Shown piece after piece: positions 7,943-15,849 of a stretch of 58,357 bases of DNA. Numbering within the stretch: position 1 is the stretch's first letter; the number at the start of each line of letters is the position of its first letter. The position numbers and the translations under genes were made by a program. Under the pieces are notes generated by a model, which worked only from the letters and a program-made list of their open reading frames with translations, searched no databases and was not told the origin of the DNA. Where the stretch lies: positions 1-58,357 of the forward strand of contig CAYPTB010000042.1 in the NCBI GenBank assembly GCA_964413535.1, in the 5' to 3' direction. The stretch comes from CAYPTB01 sp964413535. GTDB taxonomy: Bacteria > Planctomycetota > UBA1135 > GCA-002686595.

Positions 7943-9325
7943 ATGAAGCAATTACGCGCTCTCCGTGTTCCCCTCGCCGGGCTGCTCTCCTCCTTTTCGC
8001 TGGGCCTCGCGTTGGCCGGGACCGCGCGCGCACAGGACGTCGACGCCATCTGGAACGATCCCGTCTTCAAGAAGCAGTTCATCGCCGGCTACGGCATCCA
8101 CTCGGAGATCGAGCCGCGCTTCTCGAACGAGGAGATCAAGCTCTTGGAGGTGCTCCTCCCGCTGATGGCCGAGAACCTCCCGAAGGCCGAGCAGACGCTC
8201 GTGAAGCAGATGAAGGCGGACGGCTCCGCGATCCTCGACTTCACCCTGGCCGGCATCCAGTTCCAGCAGGACAAGCTCCCGCAGGCGCTCGACAACTACA
8301 AGAAGGCGGTCGCGAAGTTCCCGAGCTTCCGCCGCGCCTGGCGCAACCTCGGCCTGATCGAGGTCCGCAAGGGCGACTACGACGCCGCGATCGGCGCCTT
8401 CACGCGCATGATCGAGCTCGGGGGCGGCGACGCCTATGCCTTCGGTCTCCTGGGCTTCGCCTACTCGGCCGTGGAGGACTACCAGCCCGCCGAGGCGTCC
8501 TACCGCAACGCGCTCCTGCTCCAGCCCCAGAACACCGAGTGGCGGCTCGGTCTCACGCGCTGCGTCTTCAAGCAGCAGAAGTTCGAGGACGCCGCCGCCC
8601 TGCTCGACGTGCTGATCGCGCGCTACCCGGGGAACGCCGACTTCTGGATGCTGCAGGCCCACACGTTCCTCGGACTGAAGCAGCCGCTGTGCGCCGCCGA
8701 GAACCTCGAAGCGGTGGATCACCTCGGCAAGTCGACCGCCGACAGCCTCAACACGCTCGGCGACGTCTACGTGAGCGAGAACCTGACCGCCCTCGCCGGC
8801 GACGCGTTCCGGCGGGCCGTCGACGTCGACCTGTACCAGCCCGTGTCGCGTCCGTTGCGCTCGGCCGAGGTCCTCGCGGCGCGTGGTGCGCTGGATCAGG
8901 CGCGCGAGCTCGTCGATCACGTCCAGGAGGTCTGGGCCGGGCGGATGGAGGAATCCGAGCGCCGCCAGGTGCTCAAGCTCGAAGCGCGCCTCGGCATGGC
9001 CGCCGGTGCCGGCGACGACGAGACCGCCGCCGTCCTGCAGGAGATCGTGGAGCTCGACCCGCTCGACGGCGAGGCGTTGATGCTCCTCGGCCAGCACTAC
9101 GCACGGCAGGGCGAGCCCGACCGCGCGATCTTCTACTATGAGCGCGCCGCGAGCATCGATGCCTTCGAGGTGAACGCGAAGATCGGGCAAGCGCAGGTGC
9201 TGGTCGGCATGGGGCGCTACACCGACGCCGTCCCGCTCCTGCGCCGCGCGCAGGAGGTACGGCCGCGCGACGACGTCGCGCGCTACCTCGAGCAGGTCGA
9301 ACGCGTCGCGAAAGCCCGCCGCTGA
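7943..9325 (+). CDS. Secreted tetratricopeptide-repeat protein of the TonB operon
   Basis: The 460-residue protein has a signal peptide ending near residue 31 (LAGTARAQD). The rest is TPR-type helical repeat, visible as recurring alanine, leucine and tyrosine positions, for example LDNYKKAVAKFP, AWRNLGLIEVRKGDYDAAI, AEASYRNALLLQPQN and AIFYYERAASID. It starts five bases after tonB stops. A TPR protein is the normal last gene of DUF3450-containing TonB2-type operons and probably scaffolds the periplasmic parts. That is inference from family context; no enzymatic motif is seen. Confidence 0.88.
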   Translation: MKQLRALRVPLAGLLSSFSLGLALAGTARAQDVDAIWNDPVFKKQFIAGYGIHSEIEPRFSNEEIKLLEVLLPLMAENLPKAEQTLVKQMKADGSAILDFTLAGIQFQQDKLPQALDNYKKAVAKFPSFRRAWRNLGLIEVRKGDYDAAIGAFTRMIELGGGDAYAFGLLGFAYSAVEDYQPAEASYRNALLLQPQNTEWRLGLTRCVFKQQKFEDAAALLDVLIARYPGNADFWMLQAHTFLGLKQPLCAAENLEAVDHLGKSTADSLNTLGDVYVSENLTALAGDAFRRAVDVDLYQPVSRPLRSAEVLAARGALDQARELVDHVQEVWAGRMEESERRQVLKLEARLGMAAGAGDDETAAVLQEIVELDPLDGEALMLLGQHYARQGEPDRAIFYYERAASIDAFEVNAKIGQAQVLVGMGRYTDAVPLLRRAQEVRPRDDVARYLEQVERVAKARR

Positions 9326-9393
9326 GACGCCGGGCGATCCCGCGGCCGCGGCCGCTGGTGATGGCGCCGGCGACGGCGACCGCCCGGAGCTCG

Positions 9394-9939
9394 CTACTGC
9401 GCGGCGGCCTCGATCGCGGCGAAGTACTCGCGCAGGGAGCGGTTGGCCCCGCCGGTGACCGTCAGGAGGAAGCGGAAGATCGGCACGTGCCAGGTGCCCG
9501 ATTTCAGCGCGATGTGATTCGTGCCGGTGAGCCGCGTTCCGCCGCCTTCGGGCACGAGCGTGAGCTCCGTGCGCGCCGTCATCGGCACCACCGAGTCGGC
9601 CAAGGCGCGCACGATGCGACTCCCCTCGCTCCACTCGAGCGTGCGCACCGTCACCTTCGACTGACCGATGTCCTCGATCCACGCCGGCAGTCCGTTCTCG
9701 GACGCGATGTCTTCCGTGCCCTTCCACATCTTGCCGCTGACCGGCGCCGCGCGGTGGTCGCACAGCGCTCGCCAGACCGCGTCCGGCGGCGCCGCGAGCA
9801 GGACGGAGACGCGACCGTGGTAGTCCTCCGGCAGGAAGCGTCCGACGACGAAGGGCGCTGCCGCCACCAGCACCACGAGACCGATGACCACGCTGACCCA
9901 GACCATCCACTTCCTCCCGCGCTCGCGCGTGCGTGCCAT
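9394..9939 (-). CDS. Membrane-anchored SRPBCC (START-like) family protein
   Basis: The 181-residue protein has a basic N-terminus, one transmembrane helix (about residues 12-33) and an SRPBCC-type ligand-binding fold. The helix-grip signature appears as APPDAVWRALCDH near residue 50, a central beta-sheet region, and a closing helix (SLREYFAAIEAAAQ). Members bind hydrophobic ligands or lipids; the ligand here is unknown. The ATG at 9939 has GAGGAG nine bases upstream. It lies 200 bases downstream of the sigma-factor gene on the same strand, so the two could share a transcript, and is convergent with the TonB operon. Confidence 0.75.
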   Translation of the reverse strand: MARTRERGRKWMVWVSVVIGLVVLVAAAPFVVGRFLPEDYHGRVSVLLAAPPDAVWRALCDHRAAPVSGKMWKGTEDIASENGLPAWIEDIGQSKVTVRTLEWSEGSRIVRALADSVVPMTARTELTLVPEGGGTRLTGTNHIALKSGTWHVPIFRFLLTVTGGANRSLREYFAAIEAAAQ

Positions 9940-10139
9940 GTGGGGCGACTCCTCGAGCGGGAAGCCCATCTTCCCGCAGGGGCCCTGTGTCCCGCGCGTC
10001 GGTTCCGCGTCGCGAATTCCCCCTGAACCGAAGGAAGCACCCGCTGCGTCCTCGCGCCGGCCCAAAGCTCCAGCCGAGACGAGCCGCCGGGGATTGCACG
10101 GATCGATCCCTCCCTCGCGAGGGATGCTCGTCGCCGCGC

Positions 10140-10817
10140 TCACTCGAGCTCGTCGAAGATCGACTTCGGGAGCACCGCGCGCAAAGCCTCGAGCGCGCGG
10201 TTGTAGCGCAGCGAGACCGCGTTCGGCGACTCGCCCAGGAGCTCGGCGGCGCGCCCGTTCGAGTGTCCCTCGATCCCGCGCAGCACGACGACCTCTCGGT
10301 CGCGGTCCGAGAGCCGGTCGAGGGCGCGTGCGACGTCGCCGGACACCTCGCCACGCGCGATGCGCGTCACCGCGCCCCGTGTGCGCGCGGCGATCAGCTC
10401 CCAAGGCTCTCCTCGCCCGCTCGCGGGCTCCGGCGCGTTCTCCAAAGCGCCCACTTCGCGCGCGCGAACGTGCTTGCGCGCGTGGTCGTTGAGCCGGTAG
10501 AGCAGCGTCGTGGACAGGAAGCGCAGCAGCACGGGCGTCTCGCGCCCATCCCGCGCTCCGAGCGCCGGAAGTCCGGCGAGGGTCACGGCCCACACCTCCT
10601 GGACGAGATCCTCGGGCTCGAGCCGCCGCCGCAGCGCCGGCCCGATCCGGTAGCGCGCCTGCTCGAGGAGTAGCGGCGTGAAGCGCAGCACGATCCACTC
10701 GAGGCTCTGCGCGTCGCCCGACTTCGCGTGCCGAACGTGAAGGCTCGTCAGGCCGAGCTCGTCGCGCTCCTCGGCCTCTTGCCTGCCCTCGTGCGATCCT
10801 CCGCGCGAGCCCGTCAT
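10140..10817 (-). CDS. Sigma-70 family RNA polymerase sigma factor (ECF-like)
   Basis: The protein is 225 residues. Region 2 includes LEPEDLVQEVWAVTLAGLP, the core-binding helix. A linker follows. Region 4 (ALDRLSDRDREVVVLRGIEG, then AAELLGESPNAVSLRYNRALEAL) contains the helix-turn-helix for the -35 box. No anti-sigma gene is adjacent, and the SRPBCC protein downstream shows no zinc-binding anti-sigma domain. The start is the ATG at 10817. A TACAAT hexamer on the same strand at 10829-10824 would place transcription start close to the ATG, so the message could be nearly leaderless. Target genes are unknown. Confidence 0.88.
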   Translation of the reverse strand: MTGSRGGSHEGRQEAEERDELGLTSLHVRHAKSGDAQSLEWIVLRFTPLLLEQARYRIGPALRRRLEPEDLVQEVWAVTLAGLPALGARDGRETPVLLRFLSTTLLYRLNDHARKHVRAREVGALENAPEPASGRGEPWELIAARTRGAVTRIARGEVSGDVARALDRLSDRDREVVVLRGIEGHSNGRAAELLGESPNAVSLRYNRALEALRAVLPKSIFDELE

Positions 10818-10823
10818 CGCCGA

Positions 10824-10833
10824 ATTGTAGGAT
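10824..10833. promoter_or_regulatory. Overlapping divergent -10-like hexamers
   Basis: The ten bases ATTGTAGGAT contain TAGGAT on the plus strand (10828-10833), 65 bases before the amidohydrolase ATG at 10899. They also contain TACAAT on the minus strand (10829-10824), just before the sigma-factor ATG at 10817. Polymerase could probably not occupy both at once. Inferred from hexamer match only. Confidence 0.4.
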
Positions 10834-10898
10834 CCCCCTTCGCTCTCGACGGCGCGATCTCCGGCTACACGCCTCCCACGCCTCCTACACACGCCACC

Positions 10899-12218
10899 AT
10901 GAACCTCGTCCTGATCGCACTCCTTGCTCTCGCTCCCTCGGCCTCGACCCGCGCCCAGGACGCCACACTCGACGAAGCGTCGGCCGCGCCCATCGCGTTG
11001 CGCGCCGCGCGCATGCTCGACATCGAATCGGGACGCATCGTGGAAGACGCACTCGTGCTCGTCGTGGGAGAACGGATCAGCGCCGTCTCGACGGACGGTC
11101 GATTCGAGCTCCCCGGGGGTACACGCGTCGTCGACCTCGGCGACCGAACGCTGCTGCCGGGGCTCATCGATTGCCACACGCACCTCACGGGTGATCTCGA
11201 CGGCGATTGGGAGCACCGCAACGTGGAGGAAACGGCGGCGGACGCGGCGCTGCGTGGGGCGAAGAACGCGCGCCGAACGCTGCTCGCGGGCTTCACGACG
11301 GTGCGCGACTTGGGCTCGGGCGGCTTCGCCGACGTCGCGCTCATGCACGCGATCGAGCGGGGGTTCGTCGAGGGTCCGCGCATGTTCCCCGCCGGTCACT
11401 CGATCGGCATGACCGGCGGTCACGCCGACACCACCGGCTACGCGCCGGGCATCGTCGAGTCCGATTGGATGGTGGGCGTCGCCGACGGCGTCGACGAGGT
11501 CGTGAAGGCCGTACGCTACCAGGTGAAGCACGGTGCGAAGGTCATCAAGGTCTGTGCGACGGCCGGCGTGCTCTCGCACGAAGAGACGGTGGGGGCGCAG
11601 CAGTACTCCGCGGCCGAGCTCGGCGCGATCGTCGCGGAGGCCGCGCGACACGGCCTGAGAGTCGCGGCCCACGCCCACGGAGCAGAAGGGATCGCAGCGG
11701 CCGTGCGCGCAGGCGTCGCGTCGATCGAGCACGGCTCGATGCTCGACGACCAAGCGATCGCCCTCATGCTCGAGCGCGGAACGTACCTCGTGCCCACGAC
11801 CTATCTCGCCGAAGCGATCGACCTGGACCTGCTCCCGCCGGCGATCCGCGCGAAGGCGGAACACGTGCTCCCGCTCGCGCGGGCGAGCATCCGCCGCGCC
11901 ATCGCCGCCGGCGTGAAGCTCGCCTTCGGCACCGACGCCGGCGTCTATCCCCACGGCAACAACGCGCGCGAGTTCGCCGTGCTCGTCGAGCGTGGAATGA
12001 CGCCGCTCGCCGCGATCCGCGCGGGGACGCAGGGCGCCGCCGACTTGCTGGGTGTCGCCGACCGCGGAAGGCTCGCGCCCAGCACGCTCGCCGACTTGAT
12101 CGCCGTCCCCGGCAATCCCTTGGACGACGTGAGTGTGCTCGAGCGCGTAGAGTTCGTGATGAAGGGCGGCCGAATCGCCAAAGCGCCGGATGGAATCGAG
12201 ATGGACGGGGCGAGGTGA
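10899..12218 (+). CDS. Secreted metal-dependent amidohydrolase (imidazolonepropionase/prolidase-like)
   Basis: The 439-residue protein has a signal peptide ending near residue 20 (ASTRAQD). It carries the full set of amidohydrolase metal ligands: HTH at residues 93-95, the lysine in GAKVIKVCATAG near 214, histidines in AAHAHG near 257 and IEHGS near 277, and the catalytic aspartate in FGTDAGV near 343. This is the exported amidohydrolase group that includes Xaa-Pro dipeptidases and similar cyclic-amide hydrolases. Substrate is not predictable, but a role in scavenging peptides or amides in the periplasm is likely. The ATG at 10899 is chosen because it begins a clean signal peptide. A distant paralog lies at 14052-15692. 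Confidence 0.9.
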   Translation: MNLVLIALLALAPSASTRAQDATLDEASAAPIALRAARMLDIESGRIVEDALVLVVGERISAVSTDGRFELPGGTRVVDLGDRTLLPGLIDCHTHLTGDLDGDWEHRNVEETAADAALRGAKNARRTLLAGFTTVRDLGSGGFADVALMHAIERGFVEGPRMFPAGHSIGMTGGHADTTGYAPGIVESDWMVGVADGVDEVVKAVRYQVKHGAKVIKVCATAGVLSHEETVGAQQYSAAELGAIVAEAARHGLRVAAHAHGAEGIAAAVRAGVASIEHGSMLDDQAIALMLERGTYLVPTTYLAEAIDLDLLPPAIRAKAEHVLPLARASIRRAIAAGVKLAFGTDAGVYPHGNNAREFAVLVERGMTPLAAIRAGTQGAADLLGVADRGRLAPSTLADLIAVPGNPLDDVSVLERVEFVMKGGRIAKAPDGIEMDGAR

Positions 12219-12251
12219 ACGCTAGATCACGGCGCGTGCGGGAAAGACTCT

Positions 12252-12270
12252 CTACGCCGGAGGTGCGTAG
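12252..12270. terminator. Possible bidirectional terminator hairpin
   Basis: CTACGC and GCGTAG form a 6-bp inverted repeat with a 7-base loop in the 73-base gap between two convergent genes. There is no T-run, so this is a weak call based on position and symmetry. Confidence 0.25.
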
Positions 12271-12291
12271 CGGCTTCGGAGTCCCCGTCTC

Positions 12292-12798
12292 CTACTTCTT
12301 CGCCGAGGCTTCGGTCGCGCCGGCGAGCTTCTCGCGGGCGTCGGTGAGGTCGGGGTGATCCGGCGGCAGTATGCGCTCGCGCGCTGCCACGACCGATTCC
12401 AGTAGCAGGCGGGCGAGCTGCGCATCGTCTTGCGCCAGCGCGACTTGCGCGCGCAACGAACGCGTGCTCAAGACGAACGGATGGTCGTCGGGAAGGGTGA
12501 TCGACAGCACCACCAGAGCGCGATCGAGCAGGTCGCGCGCTTCTTCCACGAGGCCGAGCTCTACGAGCGCCTCCGCCAGGTCGACGCGCGCGCTCTGAAC
12601 GTCATTGTGATCGGAGGGGAGGCTCTGCTCGCGCTCGTGCAGGACATCCTCGCACGAGGCTCGCCGCTGCTCGGCTGCAGAGAGCTGTCGCCCATCGTGG
12701 GCTCGGTCGCCCAGAGCCGCACAGCCCGAGCTCAGCGCGAGTGCGAGGCCGACGACACAAGAGCCGAGTCCCATCCAACGGGTATCAGGTCTGATCAC
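12292..12798 (-). CDS. Small TPR-like lipoprotein, function unknown
   Basis: The 168-residue protein opens with a signal peptide and lipobox (ALSSGCAAL), so it is probably a lipoprotein. The body has three helical-pair repeats of the kinesin-light-chain TPR style, with the pattern LPSDHNDV / LPDDHPFV / LPPDHPDL about 40-45 residues apart. Each repeat is followed by an Ala/Leu-rich helix pair. Such repeats bind proteins. No catalytic motif is present. It is convergent with the amidohydrolase. A TACTAT hexamer lies 64 bases upstream of the ATG. Confidence 0.7.
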   Translation of the reverse strand: MIRPDTRWMGLGSCVVGLALALSSGCAALGDRAHDGRQLSAAEQRRASCEDVLHEREQSLPSDHNDVQSARVDLAEALVELGLVEEARDLLDRALVVLSITLPDDHPFVLSTRSLRAQVALAQDDAQLARLLLESVVAARERILPPDHPDLTDAREKLAGATEASAKK

Positions 12799-12862
12799 GC
12801 GGTTCTCCTCCTCTTGGCCACGGTGTGATCCGCACGCCGGCGGTGAAGGCGGGCGCTGTGGA

Positions 12863-12868
12863 ATAGTA
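12863..12868 (-). promoter_or_regulatory. Putative -10 (TACTAT) for the small lipoprotein gene
   Basis: On the minus strand this reads TACTAT, 64 bases before the ATG at 12798, inside the most AT-rich patch of the intergenic region. No -35 is evident. Confidence 0.35.
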
Positions 12869-12977
12869 CAGGCAAACCTAACAGGCTTCAGGCCAAGGAT
12901 GGAATCCGGAGTGCACCGCGCAGAGCCAGTTCGCTCGCTCTTCGACGCGCAGACGATCCTGCCGCCCGACCATCAGC

Positions 12978-13169
12978 ATGCACGAAAGCGGGCAGTTCGA
13001 GATGGAGGAGTTCGCCGACGGCGTCTGGGGCACGATCGACGGTGCTGCTTGGCCGTCCCAACTCGCGCACGGGCACGCTCAGGCCGTCCTGTTCCAGGAC
13101 GCCTGCGCTACGACGCGACCGCTGGTGATCGGCGCGATCGACTGCTGCGGGATAAGCTCCCGCGAGTGA
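12978..13169 (+). CDS. Possible small ORF upstream of the pseudouridine synthase
   Basis: A 63-residue frame starts at ATG 12978. Its TGA overlaps the GTG start of the next gene (GTGA), the same coupling seen at three other gene pairs here. The first half has mostly G/C third positions (MEEFADGVWGTIDG), but no Shine-Dalgarno or known domain is visible. It could be a real small protein, a decayed gene end or chance. Apart from this, the interval 12799-13165 holds only the promoter at 12863-12868. Confidence 0.22.
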   Translation: MHESGQFEMEEFADGVWGTIDGAAWPSQLAHGHAQAVLFQDACATTRPLVIGAIDCCGISSRE

Positions 13170-14020
13170 GCGAACGACTGCTCGTCGACGAGGCGGCGCG
13201 GCTGCTCGACTTCCTGCGGCGGCGGCTGCCCGATTGGAAGCGCAAGACGCTCGAGGGGCGGCTGCGCGCGGGTTGCGTGCGCGTGAACGGCGCGACGGTG
13301 AGCCGGAACGACGTCCTCGCGCCCGGCGACGAAGTCCAAGTCGTCGGCAACGACGAAGCCGAGCCGGCGCCGCCGGCGCCGCACGGTCTCGCGGTCCTCT
13401 ACGCGGACGACTTCCTCGTCGCCGTCGACAAGCCGGCCGGCATGCTGTCGGTCTCCACGGAGCGCCAGCGCGAGCGAACGGCCCTGGCCCTCGTGCGCGA
13501 GTCCTTGTCGCGGCCCGGGAAGCCGGCGCGGCTCTGGCCCGTGCACCGACTCGATCGCGAGACGTCCGGCGTGTTGCTCTTCGCGCGCTCGCGCGAAGCC
13601 TGCGACACCGTCCAGTCGACGTGGACCGACGCGCGCAAGGTGTACCTCGCGATCGTCGCGGGCCGTCCCGAGCCGGAGCGCGGCGTGATCGACGAACCGC
13701 TGTGGGAGGGCAAGAGTCTCGAAGTGCGCGTCGGGGAACATCGGGACGCGAAGCCGGCGCGCACGCGCTACGCCGCGCTCGAGACCCGCGGCGATCGCAC
13801 GCTGCTCGAGGTCGAGCTCGACACCGGCCGGCGGCACCAGATCCGCGCTCACTTGAGCTGGCTCGGCCATCCCGTCGTGGGCGATCCGCGCTACGGCGCC
13901 GCCGAAGCCGCGCGCATGGGCCTGCACGCGCTGCGCCTCGTCGTGCCGCATCCCTTGGACGGTCGCGAACTCGTGCTCGAAGCGCCGCCGCCGCGCGCGT
14001 TCACCGCGCTCCTGCGTTAG
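13166..14020 (+). CDS. RluA-family pseudouridine synthase with S4 domain
   Basis: The 284-residue protein has an N-terminal S4 RNA-binding domain (about residues 1-60, with LEGRLRAGCVRVNGATV). A RluA/RluD-type catalytic domain follows. The active-site motif HRLDRETSG places the catalytic aspartate at residue 130. The RRHQIRAHL and GDPRYG motifs of the family are also present. It isomerises uridine to pseudouridine in rRNA or tRNA; the exact site cannot be told. I place the start at GTG 13166 because homology-like sequence begins at SERLLVDEAARLL. The frame is open further upstream, but that part is Arg-rich and not protein-like. It is convergent with the second amidohydrolase, 31 bases away. 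Confidence 0.9.
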   Translation: MSERLLVDEAARLLDFLRRRLPDWKRKTLEGRLRAGCVRVNGATVSRNDVLAPGDEVQVVGNDEAEPAPPAPHGLAVLYADDFLVAVDKPAGMLSVSTERQRERTALALVRESLSRPGKPARLWPVHRLDRETSGVLLFARSREACDTVQSTWTDARKVYLAIVAGRPEPERGVIDEPLWEGKSLEVRVGEHRDAKPARTRYAALETRGDRTLLEVELDTGRRHQIRAHLSWLGHPVVGDPRYGAAEAARMGLHALRLVVPHPLDGRELVLEAPPPRAFTALLR

Positions 14021-14051
14021 GGAACGCGAAGCGAGTCCGTCTCGGTGAAGG

Positions 14052-15692
14052 TCAACGCAGAGCGCGACTCGTGAAGCACAGCGCCGAGACGCGCCATTCG
14101 CCGTCGAGCTCGATGAGCTGGAAGCCGTCGCGGCCGGTGCGCAGGTCGCCGTCGGCTTCGAGCAGGTACGAGGTCCACACGAAGGCGATCGCGCCGTCGT
14201 GCACGACCATGGGCTCGGCCGTGCGCCACTCGCCGAAGGTCGCGAGGCCGGCGAGGTTCGTGCGGGCGCGCTCGAGGAACGTTTCCGCGCTCAGCACCGC
14301 GCGCTCGCCCGTCTGCTGGCGCTCGTACGCGACGATGGCGCCGGGCGCGAAGAGCCCTTGGACCTCGTCGAAGCGCCGCGCGGAATAGGCCGCGAGCCAG
14401 CGATCGCAGAGCGCGAGCACCGTCTCGCGCACCTCGGGCGACTCGCCGCGGCGATCGAGGACGACTTTGCCCTCCTTCATGACCAGGCGCACGGCGCGCA
14501 GGGCCGCGATGTCGACCAGCGGATCGCCTTCGACGACCACCAGGTCGGCCACGAAGTCAGGCGCGAGGCTTCCGAGCTCGTGCGCGCGTCCGATCACCTC
14601 GGCCGCCGTCCTGGTCGCCGAACGCAGCGCCCCGGCGGGTTGCATGCCCCACGCGACCATGAGCTCGAGCTCGCGCGCGTTGTCGCCGTGGTCGAAGACG
14701 CCAGCGTCGCTGCCGCACGCGATGCGCACTCCGGAGGCGAGCGCGGCGCGGAAGCTCGCGCGCGCCGCGCGCAGGCGATCGGGCTCGGGCGCGGGGTCGT
14801 TCCAGCCGCCGTAGACGGCCATCGCCTCGCTCGCGGCGAGCGTCGGACACAGGACCACGCCGCGCTCGGCGAGGAGCGCGAGCGTCTCCTCCGACGCGCC
14901 CTGCCCGTGTTCGATGGTCGCGACGCCGGCCAGCGCCGCGCGCCGCATGCCCTCGTCGGTCGACGCGTGCGCCGCGACGGAGAGCCCCGCGCTCGCCGCT
15001 TCGAGGACGACGGCCTCGAGCTCGGCTTGCGAGAAGGTCGGCGTCGCGCGCGCGCCGGGCCGCCGCGGGTAGTCGGCGTACACCTTGATCCAGTCCGCGC
15101 CCGCCGCAATCTGCTCGCGCACCGCCCTGCGCACGCCGTCGACGCCGTCCGCCACTTGCGCGCCCTTCGGGAGCTCGAAGCGCGGATCGAAGCCCGTCGG
15201 CCCGTACGCGCCGCTCGCCACGATGGCGCGCGTCGCGGCGAGCACGCGCGGACCCGCGACGATGCCGGCGGCGATCGCATCGCGCAGCGCGACGTCGGCG
15301 AACCCCGCACCCTCCGTGCCGAGCTCGCGGATCGTCGTGAAGCCCGCCTCGAGCGTCGCGCGCGCCGCGGGGACGGCGCGCAGCGTGCGCAGCTCGAGCG
15401 CTTCCCGGAGCACCTGCTCGTCCCAAGACGCTTCGTCGTAGGGGTGCAGCAAGAGGTGCACGTGCAGGTCGATGAGCCCCGGCACGACGAAGAGTCCGTC
15501 CGCGTCGATCACCTGCGCGTCCGCGAGCTCCGCGAACGTCGCGAGCGGCGCCACGGCGACGACGCGGCCGTCCTGGATCGCCACGGCGACTCCCTCGCGC
15601 CACGCGCCGCCGCCGGGGTCGAGCACGCGCGCGCCGGTGACGAGGGTCCATTCGGGAGCGAAAAGGAGGAGGGCTGCGAGGAGCGTGAGCAT
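14052..15692 (-). CDS. Secreted amidohydrolase fused to a SnoaL/NTF2-like domain
   Basis: The 546-residue protein has a short signal peptide and a complete amidohydrolase domain. HVH lies at residues 77-79; a lysine is in WIKVYAD, histidines in SVAAHAS and TIEHGQ, and the aspartate in CGSDAGV. From about residue 415 a second domain of 130 residues follows the pattern of SnoaL/DUF4440 (NTF2-like) cones: LALCDRWLAAYSARRFDEV, then AFVWTSYLLEADG, ending in GEWRVSALCFTSRAL. SnoaL-like domains bind small ligands or mediate dimerisation, so the tail may shape substrate choice. AAGGAGA lies seven bases before the ATG at 15692, fixing the start. It is divergent from the kinase gene, with TAGGAT 56 bases upstream. 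Confidence 0.88.
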   Translation of the reverse strand: MLTLLAALLLFAPEWTLVTGARVLDPGGGAWREGVAVAIQDGRVVAVAPLATFAELADAQVIDADGLFVVPGLIDLHVHLLLHPYDEASWDEQVLREALELRTLRAVPAARATLEAGFTTIRELGTEGAGFADVALRDAIAAGIVAGPRVLAATRAIVASGAYGPTGFDPRFELPKGAQVADGVDGVRRAVREQIAAGADWIKVYADYPRRPGARATPTFSQAELEAVVLEAASAGLSVAAHASTDEGMRRAALAGVATIEHGQGASEETLALLAERGVVLCPTLAASEAMAVYGGWNDPAPEPDRLRAARASFRAALASGVRIACGSDAGVFDHGDNARELELMVAWGMQPAGALRSATRTAAEVIGRAHELGSLAPDFVADLVVVEGDPLVDIAALRAVRLVMKEGKVVLDRRGESPEVRETVLALCDRWLAAYSARRFDEVQGLFAPGAIVAYERQQTGERAVLSAETFLERARTNLAGLATFGEWRTAEPMVVHDGAIAFVWTSYLLEADGDLRTGRDGFQLIELDGEWRVSALCFTSRALR

Positions 15693-15747
15693 GGAACCGT
15701 CTCCTTGGGATGCGATCGGCCGCGAGCGGGGTCGGCGGCGCGTCGCG

Positions 15748-15753
15748 ATCCTA
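15748..15753 (-). promoter_or_regulatory. Putative -10 (TAGGAT) for the amidohydrolase-SnoaL gene
   Basis: On the minus strand this reads TAGGAT, 56 bases before the ATG at 15692. A plus-strand TAGGAT for the divergent kinase gene lies 80 bases away. Confidence 0.5.
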
Positions 15754-15833
15754 CCCGCGGCCCCGTGCGCCGAACGTGCGACGCGGATCGGCCGCTCGCG
15801 ACACCGTGTCCATCGCCGCCCCCGCTGCGGCGA

Positions 15834-15839
15834 TAGGAT
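15834..15839 (+). promoter_or_regulatory. Putative -10 (TAGGAT) for the kinase-TPR gene
   Basis: TAGGAT ends ten bases before the TTG start at 15850. With usual spacing transcription would begin about four bases before the codon, suggesting a nearly leaderless message. Confidence 0.42.
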
Positions 15840-15849
15840 CACGACCACG

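Noticed and set aside
9326..9393. Palindromic GCGGCCGC run as a recombination site
   Set aside because: It is a common GC-rich palindrome between convergent genes and has no partner repeat or integrase gene.
10140..11954. Single 604-codon minus frame across the sigma factor and amidohydrolase
   Set aside because: The domain-bearing sigma factor starts at 10817; the rest is antisense to a clear amidohydrolase.
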